Below, piece after piece: positions 47,482 to 57,862 of a stretch of 64,000 bases of DNA. Positions within the stretch are counted from its first letter, which is position 1, and each line of letters starts with the position of its first letter. The position numbers and the translations under genes are program-made. The stretch is from Grammothele lineata (taxonomy: Eukaryota > Basidiomycota > Agaricomycetes > Polyporales > Polyporaceae), in NCBI GenBank assembly GCA_002150815.3, contig NDFF03000320.1, positions 558,001-622,000 of the forward strand, read 5' to 3'. The notes under the pieces are model-generated. The model did no database searches, had not been told where the DNA came from, and saw only the letters and a list, made by a program, of their open reading frames with translations.

Positions 47482-50130
47482 CTATTTCTCCGGTACATGC
47501 ACGGATAGAGTCGGTGCTGAGAGTTGCGCCAGGTATTCCTGCTTCGCGATCAGAGACCCGTCCCCTGACGGGGAGTGATGTGATGCAACATACCCTCAGC
47601 CACTGTTCACGCTGTTCGGGAGTATGGTCGAAAACCAGGTAGCGCTTATCATTCTGTTCACCCGGGATGTTAGCTATGCCAACGCATCGCCGCACCGCGC
47701 GACTCGCCTTCAGGACTTTTACAATCTCCTTAAGATCAACGCTCTTCGCAAGCGCCTTCATGTCAACCTGATCCTCCTCTCCGTCGTCTCCGATATCGTC
47801 GTACTTGATGCTTTCGTCGACGCCCTTGCCGCCTATCTTTCCTAGCCGGCCCCAGAACTCCACGAAGGAGTTCTCGCCCAGCATTTGGTCAAAGGCAACC
47901 CGCGCAGCGTGTGTCCGCTCTCGCTGCCACTTCTCGAACTCCCGCTCGACTTGATCGACGTTGTATCCGAGCTTAGTAACCGGAAGCGATGACATCAGCG
48001 ACGCGACAGGAAGCGCTGTGAATGGCGCGTTCAATGGTGGCGAGTGAGAATCAAACAAGGCATGGAGGTTTGCCAGGTGCTTGGCACGTAGTCCGTCAAC
48101 GTGCGCATGAAACAAGTGCACTTGTTGGTTCAGTGGTAGCGGTGAGTTGACAAAGCGCGGGTCTTTCTTCAGTTGTGACTGCACGGAATCCCACGTCACC
48201 TGTAAACAGGGCACAACATGTCAGACCTCTGAACGGAGAACAACGCCCCATTTACCTGTGGATCCCTTATTGCATCCACAAGCATCGTCCTAGAGACCCC
48301 GAGACAGGAGCGGTGAGCGGCGCCACACAACGCATTCGAGACTGAGTGACATCGGGCGCACCGGAACTCGAGCTCCCCTTCTTCCCGTGTCAGGCCCAGT
48401 TTGGACCGATCGATTTCAGCTTCGACCTTGCTTCGCTCAGCTTTGACCTTCTCCTCGCGTTCCCTGACAGCACGCTCCTTCTTCTCTTTGCGCCGTCGTT
48501 CGCGTTCTTCTTCGGTTTCTTTCGGTTCCGAATGAGGAGCTGTGCGTGCCGCTTGTTCTTGCCCTAGGGATCCTGACGCGCCCGCTTTCAGGAACGTATT
48601 GAAGAGCTCTTCTCGGAGCGTCGAAGAGCCTACAGCGTCGTACCGGGGATCCGATGTTAAGGCCTTCTTGATCTGTTTTGGGCCAGCCGATTGGCATCAT
48701 TCCAACGCCCACGCGGGACACAACCACGACTCACGTCCTTCCATACTGCGCCTTGTTTCACGAGGCCGCTCTCTCTCAGCAATGCAAAAAAGTCGGCTTC
48801 AGCTTTTTGTGCCGCAGCTCGTTTCTCTGGAAATTGTTAGCCAGAATAATACAAGTTAAGTGCCAGGAACTCACGCTCTCCAAGCTCCTTGAGGTAGTCT
48901 CTGAAACGTTTCTCCCGTTCCCGATCGTCACGCCCCCACCCGTAGAAACGCCTGTCTTTCTTCCATTGTCTCCTCCATTCTGTCCAGCTCGCACGCGTGC
49001 TTTTCACCTCTTCTTTGAGGAGTCGGTCGAATTCTTGTCGGGGATCAACTGTCTCTTTCTCCACCTTCACCTTCGACTGACGTAACTCCCTAGCCCGATC
49101 GCGACAGTACTCGTCGAAGGCTTCGCGGCGCGCAGAGACAGAGGGAAGGAGGACGTATCGGGGATCCGACACAAAGAGCGGGAGGGAAGTATCCCAAGGG
49201 TGAAGAGGGTTAATGTCCTTCTCGCGTAGCAATGTCTGCAGGACTTGCGGTTAGGTCTACTCCGCAGGAGACTTCCAAATACAGCTTGCTCACCTTAAAC
49301 AGCGCCTTCGCCTCGTCCAACGACAAATCAACGCGTTCCGGCATGTTGAGCTGAGCAGCCCCCTTTTGTTTCTCTGCCTCCTTGAGCCTGCGAGCTTCCT
49401 CTTCCTCTCGCTTCCTCTCCTCTTCTCGGATCCGCCTCTCTTCCTCAGCCTCTGCTGCAAGCTGCGCCGCCGCCTCCTTCTGCCACTCCTCCTCTTCGCT
49501 GTCGTCGTCCTCTTCCTCGTCCTCGTCCTCCTCGTCCTCGTCCTCCCCGTCTACCTTAACCTTCTTCGTCACCACAATTTCCTCCACCGGCTCCTCCGCC
49601 TTCCGCTTCCCGACCACGTCCTGCACCTCCCTCTGTATCCGCTCAATCTCCATTGCACGCTCCTCCTCCGCCTTGCGACGCTCCTCTTCCGCTTGCTGCG
49701 CCTTCCGCTCCGCCTCATCGCGCTCAAGCTGCGCGACCGCATCTTTAATCTCATCTGGTACCGTCCACACACTACGCTTCTCAACGGTGTGCGTGTAGAA
49801 CGTGTTTCCCTCCGTCGTGAGTACGCGCAACCAATCCGTGCCAGGGACAGGAGTCTTGACGAGCGGCTTCTCCTTTTTCGGCTTCTTCTGTGAAGCGGGA
49901 GCATTGAGGGGCGCTGCGGCTTGAGCCATCACAGGGAATGAAGGGAGTGGGCGGGTGTATGTAGACTCCTGTGTCTGCGCATTGTAATAGTACGGCTGTC
50001 CTGTGGGACCTAGCCGAGGTATTAGCAACATGTCGCTCATAGGACAGTATTGCTACATACTTAGATGTTCAGTCCATCCTGGAGGAAGCGGTGGAGGAAC
50101 TGCGAAAGGTGGCGGGGGAAAGGCAGCCAT
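47482..50130 (-). CDS. TCERG1/CA150-like protein with WW and FF domains
   Basis: This nuclear protein family couples RNA polymerase II elongation with pre-mRNA splicing; FF domains bind the phosphorylated CTD and splicing factors. Exons in order: 50130-50061, 50009-49294, 49235-48875, 48826-48735, 48672-48362, 48289-48256, 48199-47594 and 47538-47482; 748 residues. WW1 spans the first intron (LPPGWTEHL-SPTGQPYYYN..STYTRP). WW2 reads GTDWLRVLTTEGNTFYTHTVEKRSVW. A long Glu/Arg/Lys coiled region follows, with an acidic run encoded by GAGGACGAGGAC repeats. At least four FF-like segments come next, for example AKALFKTLLREKDINPLHPW, RQEFDRLLKEEV, and VTWDSVQSQLKKDPRF. The C-terminus is QLSAPTLSVHVPEK. 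The short first exon was fixed by joining HL to SPTGQP in phase. Prp40 is the nearest alternative, but the acidic middle and the C-terminus fit the TCERG1 type. Confidence 0.88.
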
Positions 50131-50408
50131 GGCGAGGTAGTATACGCGAGTTGTAAAGTCCTTCAACGTCGAAAGGATCGAGGACAAGTGTCCGGAGCGC
50201 TCACGTGCCACCATAATGCGGACGACTAGGCAGGCGCCTATCGCGGCTACTTGCTAGACTTGCCCTCATCACTCGAGACATAGGATGATCGAGAATTGCA
50301 GTTGATTCCAATAATAAATTAGATGCTATATATTCCGTTGCGGTACATGATTCCGTGACGCATTCTCAATGCGCTCGTTTCGTCCCCCAATGTCCCGGAG
50401 CGCAACGC
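50131..50408. other. Spacer between two tandem minus-strand genes
   Basis: This spacer is 278 bases. It holds the promoter of the WW-FF gene and the 3' UTR of the ER Hsp90. I see nothing else. Confidence 0.45.
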
Positions 50409-53400
50409 TCAAAGCTCGTCATGGCGCTTCATGTCGACAGGCACCTGCTTGATGACGTTACCAAACTCATCCACCTCCTCCACCTCCCAAGAGACACGTC
50501 CGTGGCCAGTTCTCTCAAACTCGTCGACCTCGGGCTCATCAGCGTTGGGAGGGAGCTCGGGGTCGACGGGCGGCGCGGGCTTGACGGTCGTGTCCGTTGG
50601 CGCCGTCTCAGAGACCCCAAGGGAGCGGCGGAGGATCCGGTCGACACGGGTGAAGAAACTGAAGAATCGCGGCCACGTTAGCAGGGATACAACGGCGATA
50701 TAAGATAACGACGCGTACTCGTTCGAGTCGGTGACGGCGAAGCCAGAGCGGACGAGGGCGCCATCCACGAGAACGGTAGCGACCTCGCGAAGCTCGTCTT
50801 CGGCCTCAAGGTCACGCTCCTCCTCTTCCGTAGGCAGCCTCTCAATGCGACGCAGAAGACCTTCGATGAGGGGCGAGCGCGGGTTGATCTCGAGGACCTT
50901 TTGCTTCTTCGCGAACTCCCACATGTGTTTGTGATTCACCTGTGCGTGTGACGAGCCTGCCAAAGGGTTCCTTGTCAGCATCTCGTGGCAACGGCTGAGG
51001 AGCGGAACACATACTGATGAGCTTCTCAAGGTTCGCCGTGTACCCGGATTCGTCTGCGACGATAGCGCACGAAGACTCAACCAGGCGGTTAGAGATGACA
51101 ACGTCGCGCGCGGCACCCTTCTCGCGGACTTCTTTACGAAGCCATTCAATGAGGGGCTGATACTTCTCCGTGTACATCTCACGCTCGGCCTTTTCTTCCT
51201 CGTCGGTCATCTCATCGCCGAACTTGAGTCCAGCCTTCGCAACATCCTGGAAACCTATCCGCCTGCAGGCTGTGTCAGTGCTTGTCCTGAATCACGGTAT
51301 CCCAGACAACCTACTTCCAGCGACGCACGTTGGTGATGAACACCTCGTCAAGAGGGTCACCCAACAGAAGAACTTCGTATCCACGCGCGTGGAGCTTCTC
51401 GATGAACACGCTCTTTGCAAGCTCGGTCGGAAGTTTCCCCATGTCGGCCAGGTAGAATATCTGGTTCTGGCCTTGTTTCTTGCTCTCGAGATACTCGTCG
51501 AGCGAGGTGGCGTTACGCTGGTTCGTCGGGAACCGGACGAGTTGTACGAGCTTCTCGCGGTTCTTGTGGTCCTCGACCGCGCCTAGCTTAAAAACGTTGT
51601 TGTAGATCTCCTGTAGCTTGTCCCACTTCTCGCCACCATCCGACTGAATACGGCCGAGGAGCTGGAGGAGACGGCGCAGGATGATGCCGCGGAGCTGTTT
51701 GAGGAACGCGTTGGATTGCAAGGTCTCACGTGAAACGTTGAGAGGGAGGTCCTCCGCGTCGACGACGACCTTGACCCAGTTGGCCCATTTGGGAAGGGTG
51801 TCTTCTCCGAGATCGGAGGTGATAAACACGCGTTTAACCATCAGACGAATGTCCCGGGTGGTGCTGTCCAGCGGGTTTTGCCAGTAGCTGTCATCACTGT
51901 AGCAACGCGTCACAACTTGTTCGTGAGACGATCAATCATGAATGTACTCACAGACGAGAGGGAACATATATGATTGCCCGGAATGACACGCCGGAACCAG
52001 AGTCACCGGCGAAGTGATACCATGCCAGCGGTTTCTGGAAGTCCTTGTAGGTTGCCTGATAAAAGTTCTCGTATTCCTCATCTGTAACAGTCTTAGGATC
52101 ACTGAAACATATAATTAACTCAAGCCCCAAAACAGGTTCTTCAGGACACTGACCGCATCCAAATGGGAGGTTGAGAGTTCAGGCGGACCCAGTCGTCGAC
52201 CTCAACAGCCTTCATTTTGGGTTCTTTAACTTTCTCTTCCTCTTCTGTTACGTCTTCGACAACCGCTTCATCCTCGTCCTGGCTGTCGTCGGTCTCAGCC
52301 TTGGGCTTTTCCTCTACTGTCTCTGCTTCAGCTTCCTCATCAGGGACATACTCCGTACGCTGAGTGTAGAGATATATAGGGAACGTCGTAGAGAATGCCG
52401 AGTGCTTGTTCCTGAAAGGAACCGTTAAGAAGAACTTGCGGAGAAAGAAGAAGTACATACACCAGGTCCGTGACAGTCTTCGTGTCGAGATATTCAACGG
52501 CATCGCCTTTGAGGAAGAGAGTAATCTCCGTGCCGCGACCAAGGGCATTTCCGCGAGGGTCGGGGTAGATATCGAAAGAGTTCTCATCAGCGCCGGAGCT
52601 GAAGACATACTGTGCCGGGTTGGGGTTCTTCGAAGTCTTAGCCGCAACCGAAGCCACCTGTACGCGATCGGCGACCAAGAAACTAGACGGCAATGAGGGA
52701 ATGTACGAGAGAGGTGCAACGAAAATACACACCTGCTGTAGAAACCAAGACCGAAGGCACCAATCAAGTTGCCATTCCCAGAGGTATCGCTCTCCGCTCT
52801 CGAGAGAAACTCCGAGGTACCCGACTTTGCCAGTGTACCCAAGTTGTTTGTTAATTCTTCCGCTGTCATACCAATCCCGGTGTCTTAAAGAACGAGTTAG
52901 AAGGCATGTACGCCGGGATACGTGCCAACACACCGGTGATAATAAGCCGCCCTGAACCGTCATCGTCCTTGATGGACTTAATGGTAATGTTTAAGCTCTC
53001 AGCGCCAGATAGCGCCTCCGGCTCGGTGAGAGATGTGAGGCGCAACTTCTCGAGGGCGTCGTTGGCGTTGGAGATGAGTTCGCGAAGGAATACATCCCTA
53101 ATGACATGTTCAGCCAAGGACGCCCTGTGACTGGCGGCGGGTGCACAGACCTATGAGAGTACAGGCTACGGATATCAAGTGAGCAACGGGCAGCGAGTAG
53201 ATGAATGTGTCCACGTACCTATTGATGACAATCTTGCGGAGACGAGCGACGTCACTCTGGATGGGTTACGTGTGGATAAGCACGATGCTCGGCAGCAGGC
53301 GAAAACGTGCTCATGGCCGTACCTGATACGCGTGCTTCTCCTTGCCGTCTTGGGCGAAGGCAGAAAGGGTGAAGACACCGAGCGTCAGGACGGTGCGGAA

Positions 53401-53409
53401 CAGCCGCAT
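50409..53409 (-). CDS. ER-lumen Hsp90 (GRP94/endoplasmin-like) with HDEL
   Basis: This is an Hsp90 chaperone of the endoplasmic reticulum. Exons in order: 53409-53323, 53256-53219, 53165-53151, 53124-52934, 52883-52733, 52682-52461, 52411-52154, 52101-51952, 51896-51315, 51262-51015, 50956-50710 and 50658-50409; 812 residues, the GRP94 size. A signal peptide ([16 protein letters not shown]) opens the protein and HDEL closes it. The N-domain has [17 protein letters not shown] with the catalytic Glu, [18 protein letters not shown] and [10 protein letters not shown] charged linker rich in Glu/Asp/Lys follows, then the middle domain ([35 protein letters not shown]) and a C-domain ending in an acidic tail. 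Exon 3 is only 15 nt. The last intron (50709-50659) is 51 nt, a multiple of three without a stop, so it could be retained without breaking the frame. The HDEL and signal peptide separate it from cytosolic Hsp90. Confidence 0.95.
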
Positions 53410-54226
53410 GGCTGGCGAGCGATGGGGGCGAGCGAGACCTGAGAGAGAGAGAGAGCTGGCTGCTGGGCTGCGCAGCGGTGGTATAAGTATCCGGGAGGAG
53501 GCAACCGCGGAGGTGAGCCGAGTGCCTTTCGCGCGCCCGTTCGCGCGTACTGACGTGTCCGAATGATCGAGATCATCCGCTGGCACAGCGCGAAACGCGA
53601 TCACGGGACTCGCTCTTCGCTCCCGTGACGCTTCCTTCGACCTCCAGCCCGACCGCAAGTCTACCAAAGTCCATGTTTTCCACAAGCACATTCTTCTCAG
53701 CCGGACACTCGTCGGCGAACGCGTGCCCTCAGAAGTCCTAGATGTACCTCAAGCCAAAGGGCTACTCCGCCTTCTAGCTCAATTAACAGCGTCCTCTTCC
53801 GACCTCTGTTAGCGCGATACGCTGAATACGATGCCTCCGATTGATCCTGTCCACCGTGACACTGATTCGAACGACTGTTTCAGCGACCGTGTAGACGACC
53901 AGGTGTGCAGACCAAGATCGAGCCAGATACATCCTTAAGCCAATTTTACTCGTGACAAGTAATTGTCTCACGACTGGGCTGCCGCACTGAACGACATGTT
54001 GCAGCCACTGCGAGTCCTGTCTGCAATGTTCTACTGGTCTCGAGTTACGATTCACGAACGGGTTCACAGCACCGTCGCAGCTTTCACTGAGCAGAAAGCG
54101 GATCAAACACGTGCTCTGAGGGGACTGCCGTATCGGGGAACTACCACGCGAGCAGCATACTACGAGTCCTGGACCTGAGTACTTGAGTCCCCACTCGCCG
54201 CTCTCTTTCCCCTTACGCCCTACCCT
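53410..54226. other. Divergent promoter region ER Hsp90 / disordered protein
   Basis: These are 817 bases between divergent starts. Besides the UPRE-like site and a short GA-dinucleotide run near 53440, I see no feature. Confidence 0.45.
53551..53558 (+). promoter_or_regulatory. UPRE-like site upstream of ER Hsp90
   Basis: TGACGTGT lies 142 bases from the Hsp90 start and matches the TGACGTG core bound by Hac1/XBP1-type bZIP factors in the unfolded-protein response. That would suit an ER chaperone. It is a single short site, so the call is tentative. Confidence 0.4.
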
Positions 54227-57200
54227 ATGGCAGCAGCATTCTCTCGTTTGCAGCTCGCAGCTGCGCTAATTGGTGCGCAATAAATGTCTTGCTCACGACC
54301 AGAATCGCCCTAACATGTGTCAGAATACGACAACGACGACGAGGACGCCTCTAAATCTCGACGAAACGCACAGGAAAGCGCCATCTTCCTTCCCTTTCGC
54401 AACCGGTCTATCCGTTCCCCGCCGGCTGAGCGAAGGAGCGCAGACTACCTCGGTGTTGCCCTGCCCAGCGAAACCGGAAGCATCGCCGGTCGCGAATCCG
54501 TAGCATTCGATCGCAAGTCTAGGGCATCAGTCGACGCTCTCCGTAACCCCTTCGGCCGCGATTCGACCTATGATGGAGGATTTGAAGAGGATGACGAAGA
54601 GGAACTGGAGGTGGACCTAGCATCTTGGGGCTTGGACGCCCTCGTTGACAAAGATAAAGAGAAGGCGAAGCGCAAACGAAATAAGTCGGAGGCCCTCCCC
54701 AACCCTCACGACGGTCCAGGTCGTAACCCTCGACCTGTGCACTCCCGAGCTCTCAGTGCTAACATGCTCAACGGTCTCGGGGAAGGCGGCGCTTTCTTGG
54801 ACTCTCAGTCCGCTGTCCCACCCATTGGCCCACGGCGGCACTCCATAGGTGACCCTCTTAACTTACCCGCGGCCTATTCAGACGAGCCTGTCTTTCCCCG
54901 GAGGTCACGGAGTCCTTCTGCTCACGCACTCATCGACAACATTCCAAACAGTGCACCTCTTCACTCGGTGCCTTTCCCCACTAGCGAGTCTATCCGGTCC
55001 CCTTCCCCACAAGCGGACTATCGACGCCGCACGATGAGCGTCGGCTCGATGAGCAAGATCCTGGAGCATGCACAGCCGGAGGACGACAACCCATTTGCCA
55101 TTCGCCCGCCCTCGCCCAGCCGTATGTCGCGCTTCGACCCCAAAGCACAGCGTGCCCGTACAACCTCCCAAGGTACGCTGGCCACTCAGATGATGCTCAA
55201 CGATGAGCCGGAGCAGTTTCCGGAACAGACTGCGAGGCCAGCAACGCGCCAGCGTCGATACTCCCGAATGGAACTTATGCGGCCGAAAGTCCTCATCATG
55301 CCGAGCCCGTTACAAAACGCCCAAGACGCGGGACCGGTCCAGCCCAGCCTACGCGCCACGGAAGGCTTCGAGCTCTCCACAGACGGTCGCCCACTTCCTC
55401 CTGGCGCGCGTGCGGCCCGACGAGCGTCGGCCACCCTCTCTGTGTTGGAGCCCGGTCTGTCCGCTCCTGTCGCGTCGAACTCATTCACTCCCAACCCGAG
55501 GGCCAGCCTTACCCTCTCTCAGCTTACCTTCAGGAACACCCTACTCGTGGACGGACAACGCGATGTTGCGTACGCAGACATGGACTCTCGCCTGCAACGA
55601 GCTACAGAAGACGGCCAGCAGGTTGAGGAGGAACCCGAACCCGAGCCGGACATTCCGATCGTGGAGGACGAACCGACCGGCCCCAAACGCCCTGCCGGAA
55701 AGCTGTACGGCAGGAGTCTTATTGACGATCTGGAAGCCCGCAAAGCGGAGATGCGGGGGAAGCAAAGGTAATGGCGTGATGAGATTGCATCACCCACGTC
55801 AATGCTCAAAGTTCACATCGCAGAGTATTCCGAGGAGACGACCGTCCATCTATGATGGCACGCAGCCAAGTGCAGCGGTCTAGCACCCTCATCGCTCCTG
55901 ACGAGTTGAAGCGCCCTCAATCTCAGCATATGAACTCGTTCCACTCACAGCCCGAGCTTACGCGCCGGAACTCCGCAAATGCGAAGCCATTGCTGGATTT
56001 CGGGGACGAGATCCCTGGGGCCCCTCGTGCTAGCCTACATCCTGGTGGCGCTGCTGGAGGCGCTACACGCTCCGTCTTTGGGGTCGACACCATCTGGGAA
56101 CGAGAGCTGGCCAAGCTCAAGATCATAGAAGAACAAGAGCGCATCGCAGAGGAGGAGCGCAAGAAACGCGAATTTGAAGAGGAGGCCAAGAACGTCAAAC
56201 GGAAGAACAAGAAGAAGGGCAAAGAAAAGGACACAGCTTCACTTCCCGCCTCTCCTGCACCTGAGACACCCGTTCCCGCCGTTCCCGATGAGCAGCAGGC
56301 ATCGGCTGTCCCCACTCTGCCCGCGATACCAAAGACGATTGTCCGGCGCGCCCCTCCTCCGCCTGGCGATGACGACGATGAGTCCGATGACGACAGCGAT
56401 GTGAGCGATGCTCCCGCGAAGCCCCGCAGCCAGGCACAGGCACAGGCAGGCTCGGGCTGGCATTCGGATGAAGACGAGGGTCCGCGTCGCACAACGGGCA
56501 CCGGGCCGCGCTACCCGACCAGTGGGCCGCCTCGATTGCCACAGATTCCAGGAGCACGCGCCGACGACGACAGCAGCGAGGAGGACGTACCTCTCGTCGC
56601 GACCATAGGACGCGCGGCGCAGCGGCAAGCACGCTCGCGTTTCGGAGGCGACGACGATAGCTCGGACGAGGAGAAGCCGCTCGCGGCGCTGCTCGACAAG
56701 ACGCGAGATCGGCTGCCTTCGATCAGCGGCGGGGGCTCACTCTCGCCGCGTGTCGCGAACAACGAGGAAGAGGACGAGGACGATAAGCCTCTCGGGCTGC
56801 GTGCGTCTCACTTTGGCGGACCTTCCTTCGGCGCGTCCCTCGCCGGCGGGGACGGCGAGGACGAAGATGACAAGCCTCTCGGTCTGCACCCGGACCAATT
56901 GCGCAAGTCGCAGTATGTGATGGCACAACATCAGCAGGCTCAGCAGCAGATGTTCGCGCAGGCGCAGATGGCGCAGATGGCGGCGGCGCACCAGTCGATG
57001 ATGTTCAGCCAGCCGTCGATGATGGGTTCAGGGTTCTTCGCCCCGCAAATGACCGGCATGTCTGGAATGATGGCCCCGCAGATGACTGGCATGTCTGGGA
57101 TGGTGGGCCCACAGATGATGATGTATCCTCAGCTTCCGCCGACGCCCCCACCGATGCAGGACGCGGCGAAGTTCGGCCGTGTTGACAAGTGGCGGCACGA

Positions 57201-57228
57201 CGTCGCGGTTGAGGGCGAGCGGTCGTAG
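54227..57228 (+). CDS. Large disordered protein with acidic KPLG repeats, family unknown
   Basis: I do not recognise this gene. Exons 54227-54272, 54324-55767 and 55824-57228 give 964 residues in phase. The start was chosen because ATG at 54227 joins through a GTGCGC donor and a CCCTAAC branch site to the frame reading EYDNDDEDASK. The first 600 residues are Ser/Arg/Pro-rich and polar. Then comes a short coiled coil (WERELAKLKIIEEQERIAEEERKKREFEEE) with a lysine-rich end, and acidic segments. Four related motifs follow: SSEEDVPLVATI, SSDEEKPLAALL, DEDDKPLGLRAS and DEDDKPLGLHPD. The C-terminus is Gln/Met-rich with three PQMTGMSGM-like units and ends FGRVDKWRHDVAVEGERS, the only part that looks ordered and conserved. 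It may be a scaffold or a nuclear or cytoplasmic adaptor. No function is claimed. Confidence 0.75.
57032..57103 (+). repeat. In-frame Met-rich repeat
   Basis: Three consecutive units code for variants of Pro-Gln-Met-Thr-Gly-Met-Ser-Gly-Met, with near-identical DNA (CCGCAAATGACCGGCATGTC and CCGCAGATGACTGGCATGTC). It lies near the end of the disordered-protein gene. Confidence 0.6.
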
Positions 57229-57862
57229 TGAAATATTTATCGCCGACACTCATCATACTCATTTCCCCGGTACTCTGTCGAATCTGTTTTCATTCTTGGA
57301 TGGACAGATATTTACGTCTTCTGTTGGACTTACATTCCCTTCTACCACTGGACCCTGCTCTCCTTAGCTATCAAGCTCATCGGATACGCGATTCTTCTCT
57401 TACAATACCCACTCCAATATTCACATGGGATCACCTGGATCACATTCGCGTGCCCGACTTCTGCGCATCGCCATCACACACACTCCTTATCATACCTGCA
57501 ACAGCAACAAAAATACAGTAACATGTAGAATGTCCGCGAGGATTAAGTGTGAGTGATGAAACTACAAGGAATGATGAAGACGTGAAGTGTGCTCCAAGGA
57601 CTCGATAGCGGTATATCTCGGGACAGTAGGCAAAAGCGATGCGATGCGACATGACATGAGGGATCGGGAAGGACATGACAAGAGAGGCGCGCCGCACGGA
57701 GTGGCGGGTCCTGTGAGTAAGGGAGGGGGGCAGAGTAGGGACCTGGGGACGGGGCGTACACAATGTGTAACTAGACGAGAGCCAATAGGGTCTGGAGCAT
57801 AATGCATAAATAGGGAAGTAACGGGAAAACAGCCGTAGGCCGGAAGAAGAAGCGGCATTGAA
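57229..57862. other. Shared 3' flank of convergent genes
   Basis: These are 634 bases between the stops of the disordered-protein gene and the kelch-membrane gene. I see no gene or RNA. Confidence 0.45.

Noticed and set aside
49366..49893. Leu-rich open frame on plus strand
   Set aside because: It is the antisense of the Glu/Lys-rich coiled region of the WW-FF protein.
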